The notes: generated by a model from the sequence alone, not told the origin. A DNA stretch of 64,000 nucleotides from Flavihumibacter profundi (GCF_020076305.1 NZ_JAIQXE010000001.1:682001-746000), one strand, 5' to 3'; positions 43,189 to 51,981 are shown, counted from the first letter of the stretch. Made by a program: numbers and translations.

Positions 43189-43929
43189 TCACTTATTATT
43201 TTTGGAATGTTTTGTTTCAAAGAATACGTGCACTATAATATTTAAGGCATAAAGGTTTTCTGTATTGTAATGAGAATCGTACTGATAGGTTATATTTCCC
43301 TCATAGGCAAAGCGCGATCCCCATGCAGCGGTGGCACCACCAATTAACCGGATCCGATTGATTGTAGAGTAGCGGGAATCCCAATATGGTTCGGCATTCA
43401 CGTAAGGGACGATTGACCTGCGCCCGGTTAAATATTCTTTCTCAATCATAACCCGGTAACGAAACCTGTAGGAGAATACCGGATCCTGTCCAACCCAGCG
43501 AAGGTCTGTGCGAAAACGATTAGATAGCAAAATCCCATTGTTTAGCGGGGTCCTCCTGTGAATTTCCCCAAAAACCATATCCTCAGTATATTCACCGGCA
43601 CTTTCACCGAGGCTCCATCCCTCCATAATTCCGCCACGTGCCAGCCATCCTTTCATCTGCTGAGCCTTGATATCGTCCACAAGCCTCCTGAGGATTAAAT
43701 GTTTTGTTTTTCCCCAGGCATAATCTGCCTGCAAATAAATATTTAAATCCAGGTTCTTACTCTCATTGTATTTTGTAACGGGAATGAATGCTGAAAGCCG
43801 CCAGGATTGGTTAAGCCTGTACCATATATCGGTTTCGGGCCAGAACTCCACTGATGAATTTTGTGCAATGCAGGTATTGCCTGTACAAAGGCTGATAATG
43901 AGGCCTAAACAAATCAGTCGGAGTTTCAT
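43189..43929 (-). CDS. DUF2490-family outer-membrane protein
   Basis: A 246-residue exported protein (signal peptide about 22 residues, ends CIAQ) of the DUF2490 type: FWPETDIWYRLNQSWRLSAF (around 28-47), a series of amphipathic strands, and an end HVFFETKHSKNNK. It is probably a small outer-membrane barrel of unknown function. I start at the ATG at 43929; a TTG two codons upstream is also in frame. It is a single gene, convergent with the esterase. Confidence 0.8.
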   Translation of the reverse strand: MKLRLICLGLIISLCTGNTCIAQNSSVEFWPETDIWYRLNQSWRLSAFIPVTKYNESKNLDLNIYLQADYAWGKTKHLILRRLVDDIKAQQMKGWLARGGIMEGWSLGESAGEYTEDMVFGEIHRRTPLNNGILLSNRFRTDLRWVGQDPVFSYRFRYRVMIEKEYLTGRRSIVPYVNAEPYWDSRYSTINRIRLIGGATAAWGSRFAYEGNITYQYDSHYNTENLYALNIIVHVFFETKHSKNNK

Positions 43930-44053
43930 TTCCAAAACATAGTTTTTCTGTCGGCATAATAGCTGTGGTTATCCAACAAACCTGTATATACGAAGGTACT
44001 TGACTTTAATTAGATGGAAGAACAAGAAAAGCTGTAAAGCCCTTTATAAACCA

Positions 44054-44665
44054 TCAGGCTTTCAATAGCTCCTTTAATTGATTGTAGATGATCAGCAGTC
44101 CCAACGCTACCTGGACAACACCGAGAATTGCCCCCAATAAGGCAAGAAAGACCAAAAGCAATTTGCCTATATGGCGGGTTAGGAGCATGATTACCAGGTT
44201 AAGCGCCATTATACACAATACTATAACACCAATAATTATTTTATTCTTGAGATCAGGGGTAAGTGCGAGAAACACGATGACTGCTGCGATCCCATAGGGT
44301 GTAACTATGGTCGGGAAGGCAAGGGGATTCAACGCTACACTCATGTCCGGAATGGATGCAGCATGCTCCTGCTGTAATTCATGTGGCGTAAACTGCTGGA
44401 TGATATTTAAAAGCGCCACCAGGAAAAGTATGATTCCTGCAGATATTGCTAAAATAGGTACAGGAATACCAAAATTGGACAGGATATTCTCGCCCATAAC
44501 GGCCGCTAACAGTAGGGCAATGGTGGATAATAGTATTGCACGGAATGCGATCTTTCGGGTGAGGGCCGGTGTTGCATTCTGGGTGATCTTTGCAAAGGGC
44601 CCGATGATTTTAAAGGGGCCCAGCATCAGAAAGAGAAATGTGAATACCTGTATTTTCAGTTCCAT
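44054..44665 (-). CDS. MarC-family membrane protein
   Basis: A 203-residue inner-membrane protein with six helices. MarC family marks are FLFLMLGPFKIIGPFAKIT (about 10-28), a central LAISAGIILFLVALLNI, and FPTIVTPYGIAAVIVFLAL (about 114-132). MarC was once linked to multiple antibiotic resistance, but that link was withdrawn and the function is unknown. It lies 46 bp after the DUF202 gene on the same strand. Confidence 0.92.
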   Translation of the reverse strand: MELKIQVFTFLFLMLGPFKIIGPFAKITQNATPALTRKIAFRAILLSTIALLLAAVMGENILSNFGIPVPILAISAGIILFLVALLNIIQQFTPHELQQEHAASIPDMSVALNPLAFPTIVTPYGIAAVIVFLALTPDLKNKIIIGVIVLCIMALNLVIMLLTRHIGKLLLVFLALLGAILGVVQVALGLLIIYNQLKELLKA

Positions 44666-44711
44666 GTTTATATAGTTTTTGCAAAGTATTTAAATGTGTT
44701 TACAAAGGTTA

Positions 44712-45143
44712 TTACCTAATACCTTTAACCTGGAACACTATACCCAGGAAAATAACGATTCCGAAAATTGTGAGGATGGCTGCCATAAACAATGAATACC
44801 TCGTACGAGTGAACTCATACCGACCACGCAAACGCATAATGGTTTCCACATTTTCAATAGTCCCCATAATTAAAGATAGGACGCCCATGCCAACCATAAA
44901 AAGTCCAACCACTTCCGGTCCTGAAATGTCAACTGGAATCTTACTAACGGCTAAGAGTTGCTTGTTTGAATTTTCGAGGAACTTGTAGATGGTGAAACCA
45001 AAACTGATCAGGGAAAGGCCGGTACGAACCCAGGCCATCAGGGACCTGTCTGCGGCCATCACTGTACGATCTACAGCCATGGCGGTACTGTCAATTGCCG
45101 ATTGTAGCTTTTCACCAGGTAAATTATTTTTTTCGTTTGCCAT
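44712..45143 (-). CDS. DUF202-family membrane protein
   Basis: A 143-residue protein with three helices (about 43-60, 77-97 and 118-138). The DUF202 signature DRSLMAWVRTGLSLISFGF is at about 31-49. Such proteins (YidH-like) are of unknown function. I prefer the ATG at 45143, preceded by AAGGAAC; an in-frame ATG at 45173 overlaps the rhodanese stop (TAATG) and would add ten residues, so translational coupling is an alternative. It lies between the rhodanese and MarC genes. Confidence 0.85.
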   Translation of the reverse strand: MANEKNNLPGEKLQSAIDSTAMAVDRTVMAADRSLMAWVRTGLSLISFGFTIYKFLENSNKQLLAVSKIPVDISGPEVVGLFMVGMGVLSLIMGTIENVETIMRLRGRYEFTRTRYSLFMAAILTIFGIVIFLGIVFQVKGIR

Positions 45144-45172
45144 ATCAGGTTCCTTTTGAATTATTTCCAGCA

Positions 45173-45685
45173 TTAATGAACTGTAGGTAGCAACATTTGC
45201 TCGGGAGAAAGCTTATAAGACCAGGGGCATCCTGAGTTCTTCCAGCCGTTCTTCAGCCGCTGGCCATTGAATACACTGGCCGGGTCATTAACCGTATCTC
45301 CTTCCATGCCATCAACGATGTTGTAAGCTTTTGTAAAACCTGCTTTGGCGAGCATGTTAACAGCTATTGCACTTCTGCCACCTGAACGGCACATAACCAT
45401 GACCGTGTCGCCGGGTTTTGCAACCTGTTGAACACGTGATACAAAATCGGGGAGGAGTTTCATGGGAAACTGTCCCTTTATGGTATCCCATTCGTAAGAT
45501 TGGGTGGCAACAGGTATTTTCCAGGCCATGGTAGGAAATCCCACAAAAAGATACTCTTCAGGGGTGCGGACATCAATGACCTTTACCATTCCGGGTTCAG
45601 CTTTCCAACGTTCATAGGCTTCCTTAGCTGTCACATATAGCCCCGGTGCCGTTTGTTTTTCTAAGGGAATGTTAAGTTCTGCCAT
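45173..45685 (-). CDS. Rhodanese-like sulfurtransferase
   Basis: A 170-residue single-domain rhodanese without signal peptide. The catalytic loop is CRSGGRS with Cys99 (MVMCRSGGRSAIAV), and the domain starts with VKVIDVRTPEEYLFVGFP. It has a short insertion (GFPTMAWKIPVATQSYEWDT) before the active site and a C-terminal extension ending in KLSPEQMLLP. It would move sulfane sulfur between thiols. An ATG at 45685 is 8 nt after GGAGG, a better spacing than the ATG at 45691. It is downstream of the DszB-like gene (122-bp gap with a 16-bp perfect inverted repeat) and followed by the DUF202 gene. Confidence 0.9.
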   Translation of the reverse strand: MAELNIPLEKQTAPGLYVTAKEAYERWKAEPGMVKVIDVRTPEEYLFVGFPTMAWKIPVATQSYEWDTIKGQFPMKLLPDFVSRVQQVAKPGDTVMVMCRSGGRSAIAVNMLAKAGFTKAYNIVDGMEGDTVNDPASVFNGQRLKNGWKNSGCPWSYKLSPEQMLLPTVH

Positions 45686-45727
45686 GTTCATAACCTCCGC
45701 TTATTTTCTTTAATAATATTTGGTATT

Positions 45728-45767
45728 ATTTATTGGAACCCATAATAATCGATGGGTTCCAATAAAT
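45728..45767. other. 16-bp perfect inverted repeat (hairpin)
   Basis: Arms ATTTATTGGAACCCAT (45728-45743) and ATGGGTTCCAATAAAT (45752-45767) with an 8-nt loop. It lies between the DszB-like stop and the rhodanese start on the minus strand. There is no T run after it, so a processing or mRNA-stabilising stem, an attenuator or an operator are all possible. Confidence 0.7.
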
Positions 45768-45813
45768 GATTTTAAAAGGGCAATAATTCAACTTCCTTTA
45801 AACTTACACCCGA

Positions 45814-47022
45814 CTACCCCAATCTGGTTCCTGACGCCAGCGGTGCTGCTGTTTCAGGAAGTTTTGATGTAGTTCTTTTCTTCCATTCATCTTCCAGTAG
45901 TTCCCTGGCTGCCTGCTCAAGGAATTCAGGTGCAGCCCATTTTTGCACATCGAAGTCGTTCTTGATGTAGCCATGGCTCAGCATAAAGTCCTTGCCGATC
46001 TCAACGGAGGCCAGGTTCTGTGGTGACAGGTTAGGTACCATGTCGATATGCCTGATCCCCTCATAAGTATCCTCTACGTCAAGATAAAATGTCTGCTTGT
46101 CAAGGATAGCTGCTGCTGCATGCTTATGTTCGTTGGCCCAGCGCCCCACTTTGATCATGCCTTTCAGGTAAGTAATGACCAACTCAGGATGTTGTTCCGC
46201 CATCACATCGGTGCAGGTAATAGCTGCGGGAATGTTTGCCACCTGCAGGGTCCAGTCCGGATACCTTGACAGATCCTCGATTGCCTTCATCTTACCAGTC
46301 GCTTCCTGAAGATGCTGGAAGGGTTTGCTTTGGGTGTAAATCGCATCAACTACCCCATTCAACAGCGCTGTTTCAAGGGGGCGGAAAGCCAGGTCATATT
46401 TATGGTTACGCTTGAGCCACAATTCTGAAGGGTTTTCCATTGGGTCAAGCATAGCCGGATTGTTATACCAGTCATCGGCATAGGGGAATTCCACGATCTC
46501 AACATCAGCGCGGGTCATACCGTTCATCCTTAGCATAAGTTCAATTCCCTGCTCCTCCTGGATGCGCCACCAGTCGTTCTTGATCTGGTTTAAACTCTTG
46601 GAAAGACCAATTTTCTTGCCTTTCAGGTCCTTCATCAGGTATATATTATCCCTGGAACGCACCATCATGCAACCTCCTTCGTGTGGTGCATGTGTTACCC
46701 CAAGAAGTCTCGTCCTGCGGATATCAGCCTGGACATGGACAGGCGGGAATAAGCCACCGAAACGGATGAGGTTATCAAGGTTGTGGATGTAGTGTGGATA
46801 CCAGTCGTTTTCGCGAACAGAACGTAAGAAACCATATTTCACACCGATTTTCTTATACTCCTCCCTCGTCCAGCCCAGTTCCTGGTCAACGTTGCTGGCT
46901 GAAACCAAAGGACAATTGGTGTAGTATACCTCTTTCCAGTTCAATGGAATGGTATTTAATTTTGTGTTTTCGAAAGTTGTACTTTTCAATGCTTCGTTTC
47001 CCATAAAAGCTTTTTTTTTCAT
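45814..47022 (-). CDS. DszB-like sulfinate desulfinase (periplasmic-binding-protein fold)
   Basis: A 402-residue protein that a routine search would call an ABC substrate-binding protein (NMT1/sulfonate type), but it has no signal peptide and no ABC permease or ATPase nearby. It matches what I recall of Rhodococcus DszB, the 2'-hydroxybiphenyl-2-sulfinate desulfinase: YYTNCPLV with Cys37 (DszB Cys27), His77 ten residues before Arg87 in IRFGG (DszB His60 and Arg70 in TRFGG), then RTRLLGVT, LKGKKIGLS and a late KWAAPEFLEQA. All three catalytic residues are therefore present at the right spacing. I infer a cytoplasmic C-S-cleaving enzyme acting on an unknown sulfinate. A related lyase or binding role remains possible. 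The next gene downstream is a rhodanese. Confidence 0.7.
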   Translation of the reverse strand: MKKKAFMGNEALKSTTFENTKLNTIPLNWKEVYYTNCPLVSASNVDQELGWTREEYKKIGVKYGFLRSVRENDWYPHYIHNLDNLIRFGGLFPPVHVQADIRRTRLLGVTHAPHEGGCMMVRSRDNIYLMKDLKGKKIGLSKSLNQIKNDWWRIQEEQGIELMLRMNGMTRADVEIVEFPYADDWYNNPAMLDPMENPSELWLKRNHKYDLAFRPLETALLNGVVDAIYTQSKPFQHLQEATGKMKAIEDLSRYPDWTLQVANIPAAITCTDVMAEQHPELVITYLKGMIKVGRWANEHKHAAAAILDKQTFYLDVEDTYEGIRHIDMVPNLSPQNLASVEIGKDFMLSHGYIKNDFDVQKWAAPEFLEQAARELLEDEWKKRTTSKLPETAAPLASGTRLG

Positions 47023-47189
47023 AACCCGGCCGGTGGTAATGACTTGGTATTATTAAATAAGGCCCGGTCACCTGGAAAGGGTTTAAAATCCTGAACTAAT
47101 TTGAATCTAAATACTGAACAGGGTTATGATCTATTTCACTAAATAATATGATTAAAATCAATAATGGATAACTTCCAGCGCTCAATCTT

Positions 47190-47197
47190 TACCTTTG
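47190..47197 (+). promoter_or_regulatory. -7 box (TACCTTTG) of the DUF4239 gene
   Basis: Perfect TAnnTTTG match 41 nt before the ATG at 47239. No clear -33 element. The rest of the 216-bp gap 47023-47238 shows only A/T-rich sequence. Confidence 0.45.
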
Positions 47198-47238
47198 ATT
47201 TTAACGACCGCAAATTTTAAAGGTAAATTGATTTATAA

Positions 47239-48033
47239 ATGATATTCCAGGACATGCCGTTATGGCTAATTGTAGCAGCAACAATTTTCGCTGTGCTGCT
47301 TTCCATTGAACTTGGGTATAGGTTAGGAAATAACCTCAACAAACGCATTGAGGTAGAAAAGGAATCACCGGTTTCTGTCATTTCAGGGGCTATATTAGGC
47401 TTGCTTGCATTTATGCTGGCATTCGTTTTCGGGATCCTGTATAACCGTTTTGAAGCCCGTAAAGGCCTGGTACGTGAAGAATCCCTTGCCATCAGCAAAG
47501 TATGGTTGAGGTCAGATTTCATGTCGGAACCAGACAGGGGAAAGTCGGTTAAGCTTTTGAAAGAATATCTTGACACTCGTATATCTTCTTTTCAATCGGG
47601 TGATAAAGCCAGGATTATAATAGCATTAAAAGAGTCTGACCGGATTCAGGCCGAGTTATGGGATATGGCTGTTGTGAATGCCCGTAAGGATATGAACTCA
47701 GATGTTGCTGCATTATATATTGAAGCACTGAATGAAATGATGGACATTCATGATATGCGGGTTGTCAGGGGGCTCCAGGCAAAAACACCTTTAGGTTTAT
47801 GGCTTGGGCTTTATGCAATTCTTTTTTTGGGTATGTTTTCAATTGGCTACCAGACGGCAATTGTGCAATCCCGACGATCACTGGCATCGCTGTTACTGGC
47901 TTTATCCTTTACTACTATGTTTATTTTAATTACTACACTCGATCGACCGCTCGAAGGATTTTTTAAGGTACCCCAGCAACCACTCCTAAACTTACAGGCT
48001 AAAATGGCCGGTAAGGAAATTCCAGTAGAATAG
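47239..48033 (+). CDS. Bestrophin-like membrane protein (DUF4239)
   Basis: A 264-residue membrane protein with two N-terminal helices (about 7-27 and 48-72), a soluble helical middle (75-180; FEARKGLVREESLAISKVWL begins it) and two C-terminal helices (about 188-207 and 214-232) followed by LDRPLEGFFKVPQQPL. This is the pattern of DUF4239, a bestrophin-like group of unknown function. Bestrophins are anion channels, so ion leakage is a guess. It is followed after 89 bp by the second lipoprotein paralogue. Confidence 0.8.
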   Translation: MIFQDMPLWLIVAATIFAVLLSIELGYRLGNNLNKRIEVEKESPVSVISGAILGLLAFMLAFVFGILYNRFEARKGLVREESLAISKVWLRSDFMSEPDRGKSVKLLKEYLDTRISSFQSGDKARIIIALKESDRIQAELWDMAVVNARKDMNSDVAALYIEALNEMMDIHDMRVVRGLQAKTPLGLWLGLYAILFLGMFSIGYQTAIVQSRRSLASLLLALSFTTMFILITTLDRPLEGFFKVPQQPLLNLQAKMAGKEIPVE

Positions 48034-48122
48034 CTATTCAATAGATACTGATGAATTATAGGTTTTGTGTTTCACTTCAACTAAAGTTGGATTAATGTTA
48101 TATTGCCCAAAAATGTAATTAC

Positions 48123-48737
48123 ATGAATAGATTATTTGCTGTTATTTTAATAAGTGCTTTAGCTGCCTGCCAACCCACAACACAAATTGAAAAGTCGTGG
48201 TTTGAAATTGGCACACATTATACCCCAAGTCCCAGCAATAAGGTCCTGGTAGTGGCCCTGGTTAAAGATGAATATTCCCGCACCGTGATTGAGGATAACC
48301 TCGTGAAGAAATTTAAGAACCCGGCAGTTGAATCTTATAAGTTATTAACTAAGGAAATGATAAAGGAAGCAAAGCCGGAAGCATTAGAGAAATATATTGC
48401 TGAAGGAGGCTTTACCCATATATTATTGATGCGCCTTGCAGGCGTGGAAGAGCAGGCTTATTATGTTCCCGGTGCATCAGTAAGTGTAGGCGTTGGCATG
48501 TATGGAGGTTACGGAACGTATTTTGGTTATGCAGCTCCTGTTTATTCCGCACCAGGTTCTTATAGTACAGATAAGAAATACCATATAGAAACTGCATTTT
48601 ATTCAGTAAAGCCGAATAAGTTATTATGGACTGGTACAACAAAAACCGAAAATCCCAAAAAACTGGATAAGGCGGTTAATATGATTGCCGATGTTGTGGT
48701 TGATAAAATGACAAAGCAGGGTTTCCTTGTGAGGTAA
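48123..48737 (+). CDS. Lipoprotein, copy 2 of a paralogous pair
   Basis: A 204-residue lipoprotein with lipobox LAAC (Cys16). Full-length homologue of 30875-31477: shared TQIEKSW, KVLVVALVKDE, VIEDNLVKK, THILLMRLAGVE and PNKLLWTGTTKT. The central Gly/Tyr loop is different here (GVGMYGGYGTYFGYAAPVYS). In copy 1 the gene is coupled to a glucosidase; here it follows a DUF4239 gene and stands before an outer-membrane protein. Function unknown; duplication with divergence of the loop is what the sequence shows. Confidence 0.8.
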   Translation: MNRLFAVILISALAACQPTTQIEKSWFEIGTHYTPSPSNKVLVVALVKDEYSRTVIEDNLVKKFKNPAVESYKLLTKEMIKEAKPEALEKYIAEGGFTHILLMRLAGVEEQAYYVPGASVSVGVGMYGGYGTYFGYAAPVYSAPGSYSTDKKYHIETAFYSVKPNKLLWTGTTKTENPKKLDKAVNMIADVVVDKMTKQGFLVR

Positions 48738-48895
48738 GGCAAATACTTCATTAACCCAAAAAGTATGATTGAGGAGGATACTCAATTATACAGTAGCATT
48801 AATCCTTGTTGCAACTATTAGTAAAGAATAAACTTCAGACCCTTAGCTGGATAACCTCCCAAAAGTTTAATTGACTGATATTTAAACAAGAATCA

Positions 48896-49690
48896 ATGAA
48901 ATATGATATGCTCATAATCAGGACAGTGGCGCTTGCCATACTATTGGCAATAGCTAATACCTCGGTTGTATCAGCGCAGGGTAGCAAGCAGGACGAACAG
49001 CCAAAAAGCAAATGGTCGTTCCTGGTTGAACCATACCTAATGCTTCCGAATATGAGCGGGAATGTGGGTCTGGGTGACCTGCCGGATGTTAGCATAGATG
49101 CCAGCTCTGGCGACATCTTCAGTAAACTGAAAATGGGTGCGATGCTGAACCTGGAAGCATCCAATGATAAATGGACTATAGCGACAGATTTTATATACAT
49201 GGACCTTAAGCAGGAGGTAAAAACCGGCACTTTAATCAATAGCGGCGATGTTACCGCCAAACAGTTTGCCTGGGAGATCGCAGGCCTGAAAAGGCTCACC
49301 CCCTGGCTTGAATTGGGAATAGGGGGAATCCTTAATTCGGTTAATTCCGGCGTGAATATTAATTTAAATGCTATCGTTGGGGGTACCAATAACAAGGCCA
49401 AAGAACTAACCCAAACCTGGTTTGATCCTATGTTAGTTGCCAGAATAAAAAATAAACCCGGCCAAAAATTTATTTACCAGTTGAGGGGTGAAATCGGTGG
49501 CTTTGGTATTGGGTCTGACCTTGCCTGGCAAATACAGGCATATGCCGGATACCGGTTTTCTAAACTGTTCCAGGTTGCTGGCGGATACCGGGTAATAAGC
49601 CTTGATTATACTACCGTAAGCGGTGAAAGCAGGTTCATGTATAATATAGATACATTTGGGCCTGTTGTCCGTTTCGGGTTCAATTTCTAA
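48896..49690 (+). CDS. Hypothetical outer-membrane beta-barrel protein
   Basis: A 264-residue exported protein (signal peptide about 26 residues, ends VVSAQ). The body is a chain of amphipathic strands starting with WSFLVEPYLMLPNMSGNVGL and ending PVVRFGFNF with a C-terminal Phe, as expected for a small barrel. It resembles proteins annotated as hypothetical outer-membrane proteins with no known function. It lies 23 bp before the octaheme cytochrome and may be its outer-membrane partner. Confidence 0.72.
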   Translation: MKYDMLIIRTVALAILLAIANTSVVSAQGSKQDEQPKSKWSFLVEPYLMLPNMSGNVGLGDLPDVSIDASSGDIFSKLKMGAMLNLEASNDKWTIATDFIYMDLKQEVKTGTLINSGDVTAKQFAWEIAGLKRLTPWLELGIGGILNSVNSGVNINLNAIVGGTNNKAKELTQTWFDPMLVARIKNKPGQKFIYQLRGEIGGFGIGSDLAWQIQAYAGYRFSKLFQVAGGYRVISLDYTTVSGESRFMYNIDTFGPVVRFGFNF

Positions 49691-49713
49691 GTTTACATAA
49701 ACAGCAATATACC

Positions 49714-51951
49714 ATGAAGATATTTTCGGTTATTTTTTTTGTACTGCTCATTGGTGTATTGTTTTATTGCTGCGTTGAAACTACAAAACCAGAAGAGGTT
49801 TCACCGAAAACCTATGTAGGTTCAGCAAAATGCCAATCTTGTCACGCTAAGGAATTCACGAATTATACTGGTTCCGACCATTTTCATGCCATGGATTCTG
49901 CCTTACCCCGTTCGGTAAAAGGCAATTTCAATAATAGTTATTTTATCTATTTTGGCGATACCAGTTTCTTTTACCAGAAAGAGGGCGGATACTTTGTACG
50001 TACAAAAGATTCCCTGGGACATAAAAGGGAATTCAAAGTGGATTTTACTTTCGGCTGGAAACCATTACAACAATACCTGGTTAAGTTTGACGATGGCCGG
50101 ATTCAAACCCTGCCTTTTTGCTGGGATACCAGGCCAAAAGAAAAAGGCGGTCAACGATGGTTCCATATTTATGGCAAGGATAAAATACTACCAGGCGATG
50201 AATTGTTCTGGATGGATATCAATCAAAACTGGAACAACATGTGTGCTGATTGCCATACGACCAATTACGTAAAGAAATACGAAATCGGCAATCACAGTTT
50301 TAAAAGCACCTGGGGCGAATCTGATGTTTCCTGTGAATCCTGCCATGGGCCTGCCTCAGGTCATTTGGGCTGGGCTGAACAAAAAACAGGAAAGGATTCG
50401 TTGAAAGGCTTTTCTGTAAGCCTTAGGTCCAGTAATGTACAGTGGAAATTTAATCCCGGGAAAGGAATAGCCTACCCCGATAAAATTGTGTCTAATAATA
50501 CACAAATTGAAACCTGTGCCCGCTGCCATGCCCGTGCATCGCGGTTGAGTGATGATTATTACCACGGACAATCATTCCTGCAGACCCATATCCCATCTAC
50601 AATAAATGCTACCAATTATTATATTGATGGACAGATCAAAGAGGAAGATTATGAATATGGCTCCTTCCTGCAAAGTAAAATGTATGCGCAGGGAGTAACC
50701 TGTGTTAACTGTCATGATGCGCACTCCATGCAACTGAAGGCACCTGGAAATGCAACCTGTTTTTCCTGCCATGCCCCAGAAAAGTTTAACGTTGAAGGGC
50801 ATACGCACCATGCGGAAAATTCTGTTGGAGCCAGCTGTGCCAATTGCCATATGCCCGTTTCGACCTATATGGGGGTTGATGACAGGCGGGACCACAGTAT
50901 CCGGATACCCCGGCCGGATTTATCTGAGCAAACAGGCACTCCAAATGCCTGCAATAAATGCCATACAAATGAACCGGTAAGCTGGACGAAAAAATATTTC
51001 CTGCAATGGTATGGAGACAAATTGCCTAAGAACCAGACCTATGGTGAGTTGATGTATCTTATGTCTAAGAATGCAGAGGGCGGCGAAAAGGCATGGCATG
51101 AATTAATTTCCTCGGAAACTTATCCTGCAATTATTAAAGCAACGGTGCTTGATCAATACAGGCAGTACCTGTCTCCAAGGAATATTGATGAAGTAAAGAA
51201 TAAACTGCAAAGTGATAACCCTGATTTGCGGTTAAATGCCATTCATGCGATTTCCGGTTTGCCTCCTGAAGAGGTGATGCCATTGCTATTACCAATGTTA
51301 AACGACAAGGTGCTTTCCGTCAGGACAGAAGCAATGAACGCCATGTCTTCATTTTACAACCTGGTTGACCAGAACAGCAGGACCAGGTTTAACCAGGTAT
51401 TGGAAGAGTACCTGACCATTCAAAGAAAGATGGGTGACCGGCCTGAAGGATACCTGAACCAGGGAATTGTTTTAGCAGCAACAGGAAGGATGGTTGAATC
51501 AGAACAGATATACCTGCTGGGTATACAACGTTTCCCAAAATTCACCGCCTTGTATGCAAACCTGGCTGACCTGTACAGGGAGATGGGCAATGATGCAAAA
51601 TCAAAAGAGTATTTGGATAGCGGATTATCTGTTGACCCCCGGAATGGGACATTATATTACTCCCTTGGATTGTGGTACTTCCGGAACCATGATGAAAAAA
51701 ATGGGTTCACCGCCTTGCAGAAGTCCCTTAAATTGAATCCTGCTGATCCTTCCTTTACCTATACCTATGCCATTGCCCAACATTCCAAAGGCGAGTCAGG
51801 ACAGGCTGTTAAAACACTTGAAACTTACCTGGAGAAAAATGGCAATGACCCGCAAATACTGAACGCTTTAATTTCACTTTACCAGGATTTAAACCAAAGG
51901 GAAAAAGTGAACTATTATCTCCAAAAAAGGAAATCAATTTTCGGGTATTAG
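49714..51951 (+). CDS. Octaheme c-type cytochrome with HEAT and TPR repeats
   Basis: A 745-residue exported protein with eight CXXCH haem-binding motifs at residues 40, 177, 207, 268, 330, 349, 375 and 413. The N-terminal hydrophobic stretch ends in FYCC, a poor but possible lipobox. The haem region (about 35-420) resembles the cytochrome c-554/octaheme group; the part from about 430 to 560 contains HEAT-like helices (LNAIHAISGLPPEEVMPLLL) and the last 180 residues are TPR repeats (FPKFTALYANLADLYREMGN). Such proteins transfer electrons in the periplasm; the TPR part suggests a protein partner. No nitrite-reductase NrfH, hydroxylamine or tetrathionate genes are adjacent, so the electron acceptor is unknown. 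Confidence 0.9.
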   Translation: MKIFSVIFFVLLIGVLFYCCVETTKPEEVSPKTYVGSAKCQSCHAKEFTNYTGSDHFHAMDSALPRSVKGNFNNSYFIYFGDTSFFYQKEGGYFVRTKDSLGHKREFKVDFTFGWKPLQQYLVKFDDGRIQTLPFCWDTRPKEKGGQRWFHIYGKDKILPGDELFWMDINQNWNNMCADCHTTNYVKKYEIGNHSFKSTWGESDVSCESCHGPASGHLGWAEQKTGKDSLKGFSVSLRSSNVQWKFNPGKGIAYPDKIVSNNTQIETCARCHARASRLSDDYYHGQSFLQTHIPSTINATNYYIDGQIKEEDYEYGSFLQSKMYAQGVTCVNCHDAHSMQLKAPGNATCFSCHAPEKFNVEGHTHHAENSVGASCANCHMPVSTYMGVDDRRDHSIRIPRPDLSEQTGTPNACNKCHTNEPVSWTKKYFLQWYGDKLPKNQTYGELMYLMSKNAEGGEKAWHELISSETYPAIIKATVLDQYRQYLSPRNIDEVKNKLQSDNPDLRLNAIHAISGLPPEEVMPLLLPMLNDKVLSVRTEAMNAMSSFYNLVDQNSRTRFNQVLEEYLTIQRKMGDRPEGYLNQGIVLAATGRMVESEQIYLLGIQRFPKFTALYANLADLYREMGNDAKSKEYLDSGLSVDPRNGTLYYSLGLWYFRNHDEKNGFTALQKSLKLNPADPSFTYTYAIAQHSKGESGQAVKTLETYLEKNGNDPQILNALISLYQDLNQREKVNYYLQKRKSIFGY

Positions 51952-51981
51952 GCTGCCAAATAATGCACAGTGGGTTCCTTA

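Noticed and set aside
45814-47022. ABC transporter substrate-binding protein
   Set aside because: No signal peptide, no permease or ATPase genes nearby, and catalytic residues of DszB present at the right spacing.
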